A stretch of 64,000 nucleotides of DNA from Clostridium sp. 12(A) (GCA_000526575.1 JAGI01000002.1:3262501-3326500), one strand, 5' to 3'. Positions 1 through 10,626 are shown, numbered from the stretch's first letter. Translations and numbers: made by a program. Notes: a model not told the origin generated them from the sequence alone.

Positions 1-2478
<2,478 letters not shown>

Positions 2479-2572
2479 AGGTTGGTTTAGGTAAGAGGAA
2501 GAACGGATGAAAGATATATAACAATGTGTGGTTTTGAGGGTATATGCCTCAAGGATTGCTGAAAAGCAATAT

Positions 2573-2645
2573 TCCTCGATAGCTCAGTCGGTAGAGCAAA
2601 CGGCTGTTAACCGTTGGGTCGTAGGTTCAAGTCCTACTCGGGGAG
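2573..2645 (+). tRNA. tRNA-Asn (anticodon GTT)
   Basis: A complete 73-nt cloverleaf. The acceptor arms TCCTCGA and TCGGGGA pair with one G-T wobble, the anticodon loop reads CTGTTAA (GTT), and the T loop is GGTTCAAGTCC. CCA is not encoded. It starts 94 nt behind the 23S end, so it is probably cut from the rRNA transcript. Confidence 0.96.
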
Positions 2646-2691
2646 TTCGTGATACTCAACAGAAGCTGTGGGGTCAACGAAATACAAGTAA

Positions 2692-2763
2692 GGCCCCATG
2701 GTCAAGCGGTTAAGACATCGCCCTTTCACGGCGGTAACACGAGTTCGAATCTCGTTGGGGTCA
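2692..2763 (+). tRNA. tRNA-Glu (anticodon TTC)
   Basis: A complete 72-nt cloverleaf with acceptor GGCCCCA / TGGGGTC, anticodon loop CTTTCAC (TTC) and T loop GTTCGAATC. CCA is not encoded. It is the second tRNA of the rRNA-linked cluster. Confidence 0.96.
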
Positions 2764-2775
2764 TTAAAATAATAC

Positions 2776-2846
2776 GGCGACATAGCCAAGCGGTAAGGCG
2801 TGGGTCTGCAACACCCTGATCACCAGTTCAAATCTGGTTGTCGCCT
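2776..2846 (+). tRNA. tRNA-Cys (anticodon GCA)
   Basis: A complete 71-nt cloverleaf with acceptor GGCGACA / TGTCGCC, anticodon loop TCTGCAA (GCA) and discriminator base T73, which is typical of tRNA-Cys. CCA is not encoded. It is the last gene of the rRNA-tRNA unit; a terminator follows within 15 nt. Confidence 0.96.
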
Positions 2847-2856
2847 CTCTTATGAA

Positions 2857-2899
2857 AGCCTCAGAAACCTGATAAAATAAGGGTTTCTGGGGTTTTTAC
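2857..2899 (+). terminator. Terminator of the rRNA-tRNA unit
   Basis: CCTCAGAAACCT pairs with AGGGTTTCTGGGG across a 9-nt A-rich loop, followed by a T run. A diverged copy of the same hairpin and its leading bases lies at 5808-5850. Confidence 0.85.
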
Positions 2900-2920
2900 T
2901 TGTATAGCAGTTTTTTTTAC

Positions 2921-2945
2921 TAAACCACCTGCTATGCAGGTGCGT
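2921..2945 (+). mobile_element. Solo IS200-type left-end hairpin (relic)
   Basis: The hairpin CACCTGC-TAT-GCAGGTG, preceded by TAAAC, matches in form the left-end hairpin of the intact IS200-type element at 46351-46369 (CCCCCTGC-TAT-GCAGGGGG, preceded by GAAA). Loop and inner stem are identical and the outer pairs differ but still pair. No transposase follows, so this is read as a decayed or internally deleted copy. Confidence 0.5.
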
Positions 2946-3014
2946 CCACAATTGCTTTAGCTTTAAGTAAAAAAACTTGCTTGCTTAAGAGTATTAAATT
3001 GCTACTCTATCCGT

Positions 3015-3185
3015 TCAGAAAAAATCTAAATAAGCCTGTTTTAAGGTTTCTCTATATAGGCTATCTCCTTTTCCGCCGCTTTTTCCAGGGTTTATAATAC
3101 ATTTCCAATATTTCTACACTATACCCAAAGAAATATTCATATGCTTAGCAATGTTTCTTAGTAAATGTTGTAGCTTAATGACTCA
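3015..3185 (-). pseudogene. Remnant of a helix-turn-helix gene
   Basis: Read on the minus strand, one frame gives about 55 residues: LLRNIAKHMNISLGIV, a stop, KYWK, then NPGKSGGKGDSLYRETLKQ and YLDFF before a proper stop. The first part has the pattern of a DNA-binding helix-turn-helix, and the frame is protein-like on both sides of a single internal stop. No start codon with a ribosome binding site is visible. I cannot name the family. Confidence 0.4.
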
Positions 3186-3490
3186 CTGATGACGTTAAAT
3201 TAGTATTGTTCGACTTTAATATGGTTCTAGTATTAAATTATATGACTTAAAACTCCTCTTTCTCTTTTTATCGGCAGGGTTTTTTGAGTAACTTCTCATA
3301 GTGCATTGGAGGATTAATATGATTTACATGAATTTAATTGCATCCTTCATCATGCAGATATATAATATATGCAATATATAATGAAAGAATAATGTTTTTG
3401 CTACAGCATACATAAATGAAATAATGATTCAAATTCACATCTATAACAAGCTTTTACCAAATCTTATTATAATAGAAGGGAGAATATCTT

Positions 3491-4519
3491 ATGTACTTAT
3501 TAAACTCATTTACTGTAAAAAGCATGACTCTGCACAATCGTATTGTTATGCCTCCGATGTGTATGTATAGTGCCGGAACTGATGGGATTGCTAATGAATT
3601 TCATTTTACGCATTATACCTCCCGTGCGGTTGGCGGTGTAGGGTTGATTATTATGGAAGCCACCGGTGTTTTACCACGGGGGCGTATTTCTGACCATTGT
3701 TTGGGACTTTGGAATGATGATCAGGCAAAGGCGCTTAAGCCAATTGTTACCGCTTGCCAGAAACAGGGGAGTAAAGTGGCAATTCAGCTCAATCATGCGG
3801 GGCGTAAGTGTGAAGCCCGGGAAAAGATAATTGACGCCCCTAGTGCTATACCATTTAGTCAGGACTCTCCTATGCCTCGTGAGATGACGGAAGAGGATAT
3901 TCATGAAACTGTTAATGCATTTCGTGATTCCGCTGCGCGGGCGGCTGAAATCGGTTTTGATGCAATTGAGATTCATGGCGCTCATGGATACCTGATCAGT
4001 GAATTCCTGTCGCCATTAACCAATCATCGTACGGATGGTTATGGCGGGTCAACAGAAAAGCGATGCCGTATATTGATTGAAATACTAAAGGCGATTCATG
4101 AGGTTTGGCCAGTTGAAAAGCCGATTTTATTGCGTGTATCTGCTGAGGATTATGAACCGAATGGTATGCATATAGAAGAGATGTCTAAAATTATTAACTT
4201 GGTGAAGCCCTATATTGATGTGCTTGATGTAAGTACAGGCGGAGTTGTGTCAACACCACCTATGAAGATCTATCCTGGCTATCAAGTAAAAATTGCTGAA
4301 CAATTAAAACAGGTCTGCGGCATACCTGTGGTTACTGTTGGGCTGATTACGGACCCACATCAGGTGGAAGAAATTTTGGGTGGAGAACGGGCGGATCTGG
4401 TTGCGCTAGGCCGGGAACTCTTACGCGATCCTTACTGGATACTGCATACAGCACGTAATATGGAAGTCGAGTACCCATGGCCGGAGCAGTATAGGCGTGG
4501 TTTTCAGACCAGAAAGTAA
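3491..4519 (+). CDS. NADH:flavin oxidoreductase, old yellow enzyme family (YqjM/NamA-like)
   Basis: A 342-residue FMN-dependent ene-reductase that would use NAD(P)H to reduce activated C=C bonds (enones, nitro compounds) in the cytoplasm. It has the MPPMCMYSA segment containing the YqjM-type active-site cysteine near residue 25, QLNHAGRK near 100, the substrate-binding pair in IHGAHGYLISEF near 165, and NHRTDGYGGS just after it. The length fits the single-domain YqjM class rather than the longer 2,4-dienoyl-CoA reductase fusions. GAAGGGAG lies at good distance before the ATG. It stands alone between relic-rich stretches; the terminator at 4696 closes it. The physiological substrate cannot be told from sequence. 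Confidence 0.9.
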   Translation: MYLLNSFTVKSMTLHNRIVMPPMCMYSAGTDGIANEFHFTHYTSRAVGGVGLIIMEATGVLPRGRISDHCLGLWNDDQAKALKPIVTACQKQGSKVAIQLNHAGRKCEAREKIIDAPSAIPFSQDSPMPREMTEEDIHETVNAFRDSAARAAEIGFDAIEIHGAHGYLISEFLSPLTNHRTDGYGGSTEKRCRILIEILKAIHEVWPVEKPILLRVSAEDYEPNGMHIEEMSKIINLVKPYIDVLDVSTGGVVSTPPMKIYPGYQVKIAEQLKQVCGIPVVTVGLITDPHQVEEILGGERADLVALGRELLRDPYWILHTARNMEVEYPWPEQYRRGFQTRK

Positions 4520-5012
4520 ACTATGAAGGATTTATGGTTGTGTGTAAGATAGCTTCAGTTACTTATGGGGAAAGTGTTACGACCTTCATTATTCTCACAT
4601 AAGAAGAGTAATGTCTGCAATGGAGTGTAATGCCAAGTAGATATTCTAATGGAACAATATAGTGCATGTCGCTATGAAATAAAAAGCAAAAGTATAAAAA
4701 GTGAGGCAATTAAGCAAGGATTGCTCTCACTTTTTTTGCAGTTTCTTGATACAGATTTCTATTAGTAGAATATTTGTAGTCATTGCAGGGAGTATATTAA
4801 ATCATTAAAGGTTTTATAGCAATGCATATCTGTATGCATTTTTTATATTCCGTTATAGAACAAAACGATGCAATTTTTAGTTATATTACTTGTTATTCAA
4901 GTTAAATGGGGGATCCTATAAAATAGGTAGATTAAATATGATTATGGTATTATAATAAGATGCATTAGTAATAAAATCATATAATTAGAATGTAGAATGA
5001 GGTGAATATGCT
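4520..5012. other. Intergenic stretch
   Basis: No gene was found apart from the terminator at 4696-4738. The rest is AT-rich with short broken frames. The upstream region of the next small gene (about 4900-5000) may hold its promoter, but I see no convincing -35/-10 pair. Confidence 0.5.
4696..4738 (+). terminator. Rho-independent terminator
   Basis: AAAAGTGAGGCAAT pairs with ATTGCTCTCACTTTT around a 9-nt loop, followed by a run of seven T. It lies 180 nt behind the oxidoreductase gene. Confidence 0.8.
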
Positions 5013-5210
5013 ATGGATAAATATTCTAGTGAAGAGTTAACTGCGGCCCTTAGGGCTGTAAACTCTATCATTAACAAATGTGAAAAAGCAAAGGAAAAAT
5101 TCCCAGAAGGCAACTCTCATCATACGCTTCTTAGAAATCGTTTAAAGGCAATGTATATATCTAAATCATTGATAGAAGACGCGATTACAAAAAATGTATT
5201 AAAATTTTAG
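5013..5210 (+). CDS. Small hypothetical protein, 65 residues
   Basis: A 65-residue, charged, probably helical protein with no membrane segment or known motif. GAGGTGA sits 8 nt before the ATG, which supports translation. It opens with MDKYSSEELTAALRAVNSI and contains a Lys/Glu-rich middle and a His pair near residue 36. Small genes of this look are frequent in Clostridia, but I cannot assign a function. It lies between an oxidoreductase and a broken nucleotidyltransferase-like gene, with no sign of an operon. Confidence 0.6.
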   Translation: MDKYSSEELTAALRAVNSIINKCEKAKEKFPEGNSHHTLLRNRLKAMYISKSLIEDAITKNVLKF

Positions 5211-5249
5211 CAGGAATAATGGTATCATTTTTGAGACACTAAAGCAGTA

Positions 5250-5702
5250 AGACAATGCTGGTAATGACCCTACAGAAAACTTGCTAGGATTAAAAATAAG
5301 TATACTTTATGAAGTAGATTCCATTTGGACAGATATTAAAGAAAGAGTGAAAGACCGTCTGCTGAATTATTTGAAAAGCTGTTTCAAAATTATATTTCTC
5401 GTGTGATGAATGTTGATGATTTAGACAGGGGGGTTCTGAGAAAAGAAGTTTTATTTTATCATCAGGTTTTGGAAAAATCATTAGATCATTTACTTCAGGC
5501 CCTTTATGCTCTGAATCGTACTTATTTTCCTAGCCGGAAAAGAATAGAAGAGTATATTCAACGGTTAGGAAATAAACCTAAAAACTGTTATGAGGGGCTT
5601 CTGGGAATTATTGAAATGGCAGCTTCTACAAATATAATAGTGGAGTCAGTAAAGGGCCTGAAAAACTTAGAAGGAGAGGTTCGGGAAGCTTTTATAGATT
5701 GA
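5250..5702 (+). pseudogene. Frameshifted 3' remnant of a nucleotidyltransferase-like gene (DUF4037-like)
   Basis: Two overlapping frames give one protein-like sequence. The first, from about 5250, reads NLLGLKISILYEVDSIWTD and continues to ERVKDR near 5358. The second continues with SAELFEKLFQNYISRV, then a helical segment ending FYHQVLEKSLDHLLQALY, LNRTYFPSRKRIEEYI and a stop at 5702. A single frameshift near 5340-5360 separates them. The second part resembles the C-terminal helical region of DUF4037-type nucleotidyltransferase proteins, as I remember them. The catalytic N-terminus is absent, so the gene is a 5'-truncated relic. A short product could start at GTG 5403 or ATG 5406, but no ribosome binding site precedes it. 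Confidence 0.55.
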
Positions 5703-5807
5703 AAGGATTTTGGACAGTTAAAAGATAGATATTGTTTTATATCAAAATTGTAATTTTGTATTTTTAAAGATTTATAGCTCTGAACGGATTGTCCTCTTTT
5801 TTATGAA

Positions 5808-5850
5808 AGTCTCGGAAACCTGAAAAAAGTAAGGATTTCTAAGGCTCATT
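5808..5850 (+). terminator. Diverged copy of the rRNA-tRNA terminator
   Basis: TCTCGGAAACCTGAAAAAAG followed by AAGGATTTCTAAGG and T-rich sequence aligns with the terminator at 2857-2899, including the leading TATGAAAG. Base pairing is weaker than in the first copy. Confidence 0.55.
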
Positions 5851-5999
5851 TTTTGCATTTAAGACTCTTTATTATCTATAATGCTATTATATTGGTTATA
5901 TCCAGAACTGCTATATCATCTAGATTCTACTGATTCATTGGCTATTTCAGAGTCGCGCTTATCCCAAAGATGGGGGTATCCCATAGTGGAGCCCTGGTT

Positions 6000-6120
6000 A
6001 TAGTCCATATGTAGTAGGATGAAGGCTCCTTATACGTTTTAATTTCCTAGAGAAAGCTTCGACCATGATATTATGGCAAGAGTCTACCTTTGAGACTGCG
6101 TAGTTTTGTATAATAATTCT
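6000..6120 (-). pseudogene. IS3-family transposase fragment
   Basis: On the minus strand one frame reads QNYAVSKVDSCHNIMVEAF and then SRKLKR. This fits the conserved end of the IS3 DDE transposase domain, usually close to SRKGNCYDNAxVESFFSxLK, including the final catalytic Glu. The frame ends shortly afterwards and no further transposase or terminal repeats are visible, so this is an old fragment. Confidence 0.55.
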
Positions 6121-6354
6121 GGTGTCAGCAGTTAGTATAGACTGACATTAAAGATAAGTTTCATCTACTGTGTTGAACTTGTGATTCTAGCTACGTATCA
6201 AATATTTGCATATAATCATAACAATATTGAATTTGTATCACGTATGCTTTATTGATATACTAAATTTTATTCAGACAAGGTTTTTTATAAACAGACAAGC
6301 TTTGTTCTCTTTAAGTTGTTGCTATTTCATTATGAAAGGGGAGATATATAAGAG

Positions 6355-7494
6355 ATGAGAGCATTTAAAACAGTATTCATGCGAGGTGGCACCAGTAAGG
6401 GCTGTATGTTCAGAAAAGAAGATTTACCAGATGACCGATTGGAGTGGGATTCCATATTTCTTCAGGTAATGGGAGATCCGGATCCAAAGCAGATTGATGG
6501 CATGGGTGGAACGGTATCTTCAAATAACAAGATTGTAGTGATATGGAAAAGTGAAGAAAATGATGTGGATGTGGAATATCTTGTGGGACAGGTGATTGTG
6601 GGAAAAGGTCTGGTGGATTACAAATCAAATTGCGGAAATATGACAGCAGCGGTAGGGCCTTTTGCGGTTGAAGAAGGTATGGTTGACATAATAAAACCTA
6701 TTACTACAGTACGTATGCTGAACCGCAACACAGACAAGTACATTCATGTAACCGTTCCCATTGATCCGGAAACCGATACCTTTGCACAAGATGGAGATTG
6801 TTCCATTGCCGGTGTGGATGGAACGGCAGCAGAGTTAAAAGTAAAGTTTATGGATCCGGCAGGGTCCAAAACCGGCGTATTGCTTCCTACCGGTAAGTTT
6901 CTTGATGTGCTTGAGATCCCAGGATTTGGACCTTTGGAAGCAACTATTATTGATGTATCCAATCCAATGGTAATTGTATATGCAAAAGATATCGGTCTTA
7001 CCGGAACGGAGCTTCCGGAGGAAATTAACAGCAATGAGGAAATTAGCACGTTGTTAGAAAAAATAAGAGGTACTGCCTGCTGTAGGATGGGATTTGCAAA
7101 AAACTTGGAGGATGCCACATTAAACAGTCCTGCAGTACCCAAAGTGGGCTTTGTGACCAATCCAAAAAGTTATACGGATATTGCAGGCCAGCAGGTGGAG
7201 GCGGAAAACATGGATATCTGTACGAGAGTTATTTCTGTGTTTAAATGTCATAAAGCCTGTCCATTAACTTCTGCCAGCGCTATTAGCGTGGCTGCCGCTT
7301 TAAAAGGCTCTGTTGTGGATAAAGTCCTAAGATCTATGGAACTTGTGGAAAATGTGCGAATCGGCCACCCAAGTGGAATCATGACTATGTACCCTGAACT
7401 GACAGAAAAGAATGGTGAATTGGAACTACCGAGCGTTGGGGTACAGAGAACTGCCAGAAGAATCATGGATGGGACTGTTTATATAAGAAGATAG
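6355..7494 (+). CDS. PrpF-family isomerase / PrpF-like protein
   Basis: A 379-residue member of the PrpF family (PF04303), which includes aconitate isomerase, 3-methylitaconate delta-isomerase and the AcnD-associated PrpF. These enzymes move a double bond in small tricarboxylic or methyl-substituted dicarboxylic acids. The start MRAFKTVFMRGGTSKG is diagnostic; GDPDPKQIDGMGG near residue 41 and SNCGNMTAAVGPFA near 90 are further family signatures. The length matches the family. GGGGAG precedes the ATG. It stands alone, with no aconitase or methylcitrate genes near it, so the substrate is open. A terminator follows at 7660. Confidence 0.88.
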   Translation: MRAFKTVFMRGGTSKGCMFRKEDLPDDRLEWDSIFLQVMGDPDPKQIDGMGGTVSSNNKIVVIWKSEENDVDVEYLVGQVIVGKGLVDYKSNCGNMTAAVGPFAVEEGMVDIIKPITTVRMLNRNTDKYIHVTVPIDPETDTFAQDGDCSIAGVDGTAAELKVKFMDPAGSKTGVLLPTGKFLDVLEIPGFGPLEATIIDVSNPMVIVYAKDIGLTGTELPEEINSNEEISTLLEKIRGTACCRMGFAKNLEDATLNSPAVPKVGFVTNPKSYTDIAGQQVEAENMDICTRVISVFKCHKACPLTSASAISVAAALKGSVVDKVLRSMELVENVRIGHPSGIMTMYPELTEKNGELELPSVGVQRTARRIMDGTVYIRR

Positions 7495-7659
7495 TGTATG
7501 GCATGTAGATTCAGATATCGTTTTTCGTGTCTTTGAAAATGCAGTTCAGCAAAAAGCCATAGCGGAGCAATCATTGCGAATATGTTATGCTCTGATAGCT
7601 TATTTTCTATAAAATATCGAAGTTAAGTAAATTAGATATCTAATAAATCAAAAGTCGTA

Positions 7660-7685
7660 ACAGATGCCTCAGGCATCTGTTTTTC
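7660..7685 (+). terminator. Rho-independent terminator
   Basis: CAGATGCC-TCA-GGCATCTG is a perfect 8-bp stem followed by five T. It ends the PrpF-like transcript and separates it from the convergent kinase gene. Confidence 0.85.
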
Positions 7686-7716
7686 AATATCTTCATGATC
7701 CTTCAATTAAGGAATC

Positions 7717-9588
7717 CTATTCATCTACAGAATCCTTTTGCGGAGCAAACTTCGATTCCAGATCCATGACCGAAATTGTAAAATATACGAGGGTATATTT
7801 TCCTCTGATACTTTTAATCCGAAGGCGGGATTTAGCCCCATAGGTCATTGTTAACCGTAGATTGGTGTTGGTCAGGCCAATGTGGGAGGAGGTGATGTCG
7901 GAATGGGTATGAAGCTGTCTCTGCAGTTTTAAAAGCTTTTCCAAAGGAATGCCGACTCCGTTATCCAGGATATAAAATAAGATGGATGTATGAATGCGCC
8001 GGATTCCAACATAGATTCTGCCCTTCTCGTCTTTTTCTTTGATTCCATGATAGATGGAATTCTCAACAATTGGCTGTAGAATCATTTTTTTAATCGGATA
8101 AATGGTGCAGGATTCATCGACTCGGTAGATTATCTCAAATTTATCGGTGTAGCGAATTTTCATAATATCCAGATAAGTTTTTAAATAGCCAAGCTCTTCC
8201 TTGATTTTAACGTTTTCCTGAGGATCTCCAACGGAATAGCGCATAACAGAGGAAAGGTTAGAGACCATGGTACTGCATGAGTTTTCCGAAGATGTCATAC
8301 GAATTGCTTCCCAGTAAATGGTGTTTAAGGTATTATGGAGGAAATGAGGGTTAATCTGATGCTGTAATGCCTGCATTTTTAATATCTGCAATTTATAATC
8401 CCGCTCCGATGCCTGAACTTTTAAATATTTTTGCTCCAGAAACAGCTTTATTATGTTTAGCATAATGTATTCAAATGGATTACCAGCTTTCCTCGGCATT
8501 TGGTCAAAATGCTGCTGGGAAGTTTCTGGATTACTGAAGATGTCAATGATGTTACTCAAATACCGATATTCCTTATTGGTCTTATAAAAGGCCAGGACAA
8601 AGGATAAGAAAATTCCTGAAAACATAAGGAGCATATAAGTTCCGGAAAGGCTCCTTGTAGTTTTATAGATTTCATTGGAGGGAGTAAAGGTAATATAAGT
8701 CAGACCGTTGTTCCGCGCAGATTTTAAATAGGCGGCTTTTTGATACATATCGTTTAGCTCAATATCAAATAGGTGCAACTCTTCTTTCGAAGTGAGTGTT
8801 GTATCAATGTTGTCCAATTCGGCAGCAGGATTATTGGATTTGCTGTTGGTATAAATAACATTGCGTCCCGAATCAATTAAATATATGGTCTGGCTGCTGT
8901 ATTGCAGCAGCGTCTGAAAATACTGCTCCATCTTATTTAGATTATATTCGAAGGCGACCATTCCCACCGGCTTGTTTGCAAAACGTGTATAGAGACGCTG
9001 ATAAATGACCAGGGAATCGATGGAGGCAGTAGATCCGGGAACTGTTTTTCGCTTGATCTCCATCCAGAAATCTTTGGTGCCGGAATTTTTATAAGTTTCT
9101 ATAATGTTCTGTTCGTCTGAATTGAAGACCGTTTGCATAGAACCCCTTTGCGGAAGGAACATCCGGTTATAGGAATTGTCATAATAAACATAGATGTTTT
9201 CAATATAAGGGTCAGTAAATATAAGGTTTTGAAAATATAAAGACAGGTTTTCTATATTTCTCAGGGAATCCAGAGTAACAGACTTTTCATTAAATGCTTT
9301 TTTCATTTGAATGGTGACCCTGGGATTGGAGGAGAAAAATATTTTAGCATTATCAATATGAGAATAAAGCTGTTCAATGGTCTGCTCCAGCTGATGAAGG
9401 GTCTGATAGGTGCTTTTTTCTATAGCAGCCGTATTGTCCTTCGACGATTGGATGACACTGTAAGGGCCAACCATCATGATGGGGATCAAAAGTAACAGGC
9501 AGTTGGTTAACAGGCTTTTGGTAAAGAACTGATAACGAACGGATAATTGTATACGGATTGTTTGTTTCATCTGCTTCATCTGTTTCAT
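7717..9588 (-). CDS. Sensor histidine kinase, YesM/LytS type
   Basis: A 623-residue membrane kinase. One membrane segment lies at about residues 24-45, a 270-residue outside sensor region follows, and a second membrane segment lies at about 316-335. The His_kinase domain (PF06580) holds the phosphorylated His in INPHFLHNTLN (His415), the N box ENSIYHGI near 510 and DNGVGI near 542. Such kinases in Firmicutes sense extracellular oligosaccharides and pair with AraC-type regulators; the partner lies just upstream (9652-10386) and the target transporter is divergent. The gene opens with three in-frame ATG-containing codon triplets (MKQMKQMKQ); the first is chosen, with AGGA about 12 nt before it, but either later ATG could be used. 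Confidence 0.93.
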   Translation of the reverse strand: MKQMKQMKQTIRIQLSVRYQFFTKSLLTNCLLLLIPIMMVGPYSVIQSSKDNTAAIEKSTYQTLHQLEQTIEQLYSHIDNAKIFFSSNPRVTIQMKKAFNEKSVTLDSLRNIENLSLYFQNLIFTDPYIENIYVYYDNSYNRMFLPQRGSMQTVFNSDEQNIIETYKNSGTKDFWMEIKRKTVPGSTASIDSLVIYQRLYTRFANKPVGMVAFEYNLNKMEQYFQTLLQYSSQTIYLIDSGRNVIYTNSKSNNPAAELDNIDTTLTSKEELHLFDIELNDMYQKAAYLKSARNNGLTYITFTPSNEIYKTTRSLSGTYMLLMFSGIFLSFVLAFYKTNKEYRYLSNIIDIFSNPETSQQHFDQMPRKAGNPFEYIMLNIIKLFLEQKYLKVQASERDYKLQILKMQALQHQINPHFLHNTLNTIYWEAIRMTSSENSCSTMVSNLSSVMRYSVGDPQENVKIKEELGYLKTYLDIMKIRYTDKFEIIYRVDESCTIYPIKKMILQPIVENSIYHGIKEKDEKGRIYVGIRRIHTSILFYILDNGVGIPLEKLLKLQRQLHTHSDITSSHIGLTNTNLRLTMTYGAKSRLRIKSIRGKYTLVYFTISVMDLESKFAPQKDSVDE

Positions 9589-9651
9589 TTTCTTTTCGTT
9601 TCCTATCTCCGGCTGATTATTAGCCGCCAGTCCCTTATAGGCATTACCTGT

Positions 9652-10386
9652 TTATTTTTCATGGTTTCGGTATTCTGTGGGGGTAGCACCCCAATATGCT
9701 TTAAAGGCTCTTGCAAAGTTATTGGGATTTACATATCCAATGGAATTGCTGATATTATATATTTTAGAATCCGGATCTTTTAGAAGTAATGCGGCCTGTT
9801 TCATGCGGCTTTCGGTTAATAAATCAGAAAAGGTCTTAGCGGTTTTTTGTTTGATCAGCTGGCTGAGATAGGAGGAATTTAGATACAGGGATTCCGCCAG
9901 ATCCGAGAGGGAGCCTTCCCGATAGTTCTTTGTACAATAAGCGAGAACCTTATCTATAATTTCATCGGGGACATAATCGGTTTCGTCCTGGGATGAGATC
10001 CCATATTTATTGTCCAGTTCCTTTTTTATAGTAGCAAATATCTCTTTTAGCTCAGAAAAATTGGTAGGCTTTAAGACATAGTATCGAACTCCATAGCGCA
10101 TGGCATTTTGGGCATATTGAAAATTGTCATAGGCACTTAAAAAGACAATAGTGGGGCTGGGGGCAGGAGCCTCCCAAATGGCTTTGGCGAGACCGATACC
10201 GTCGATGTCAGGCATACTTATGTCTGTCAAAATCACATGGACCGTATGATCTTTTATATAATCAAGGGCTTCGCGACCGTTTCCCTTTTGGGCACAGACG
10301 GAAAAGCCGGATTCATTCCATGGAAAACAGGAGGCGAGAATATCCCGGGAATTAGCCTCATCATCTACAATTAAAAGCTCGTACAT
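9652..10386 (-). CDS. Response regulator with AraC-type DNA-binding domain, YesN type
   Basis: A 244-residue regulator. The receiver domain covers about residues 1-120 with the phosphorylated Asp55 (ILTDISMPDIDG) and the conserved Lys in VLKPT near 106. Two helix-turn-helix units cover about 140-240 and end with the AraC signature GYVNPNNFARAFKAYWG and P-TEYR. It is shorter than many YesN proteins (about 500 residues) because the central region is missing. GGGGAGG lies before the ATG. It is followed 63 nt later by the kinase gene, so the two form one operon facing away from the ABC transporter genes that they very likely control. Confidence 0.94.
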   Translation of the reverse strand: MYELLIVDDEANSRDILASCFPWNESGFSVCAQKGNGREALDYIKDHTVHVILTDISMPDIDGIGLAKAIWEAPAPSPTIVFLSAYDNFQYAQNAMRYGVRYYVLKPTNFSELKEIFATIKKELDNKYGISSQDETDYVPDEIIDKVLAYCTKNYREGSLSDLAESLYLNSSYLSQLIKQKTAKTFSDLLTESRMKQAALLLKDPDSKIYNISNSIGYVNPNNFARAFKAYWGATPTEYRNHEK

Positions 10387-10497
10387 TGTTTTACCTCCCC
10401 AACAAATCGGTAACGTTTATTACCAGCAAATTATAGCATGTCAGGCTTCTTTGCGTCAAATGAGAGCGATGATTCCCAGGAGTTTTTCATAAACCTC

Positions 10498-10543
10498 TAA
10501 AATAATGATAGAGCTGTAAAATAATGATAGATAATAATGATAG
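10498..10543 (+). promoter_or_regulatory. Three direct repeats ahead of the ABC operon
   Basis: TAAAATAATGATAG occurs at 10498-10511 and again at 10517-10530, followed at once by ATAATAATGATAG at 10531-10543. The repeats lie in the divergent intergenic region between the response-regulator gene and the permease gene, about 85-130 nt before the permease start. AraC-type regulators usually bind direct repeats, so this is a candidate site; binding is inferred. Confidence 0.45.
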
Positions 10544-10626
10544 GTACAGGTAACGGTGACAGGGGCTCAGTTCATGAGGGTATGTGATAAAATCTCATTA
10601 ATGAAAAGCGTTAGGAGGAGTAATGT

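Larger units (their letters stand above)
2900..3490. other. Gene-poor stretch with relics
   Basis: No intact gene was found here. Visible items are a lone IS200-type end hairpin (2925-2943), a broken helix-turn-helix frame on the minus strand (about 3015-3185), and a 20-codon frame at 3319-3381 (ATG behind GGAGG with 6-nt spacing) that I cannot tell from chance. A TATAAT at about 3468, just before the ribosome binding site of the next gene, is too close to the start to be its main promoter. Confidence 0.6.
5703..6354. other. Intergenic stretch with IS relic
   Basis: This holds a second, diverged copy of the rRNA-tRNA terminator (5808-5850) and a fragment of an IS3-type transposase on the minus strand (about 6000-6120). 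Nothing else coding was found. GGGGAG before the ATG at 6355 is the ribosome binding site of the PrpF-like gene. Confidence 0.6.

Noticed and set aside
3319..3381. 20-codon frame MIYMNLIASFIMQIYN.. behind a good GGAGG site
   Set aside because: Too short and too AT-driven to separate from chance; kept only as a remark in the intergenic entry.
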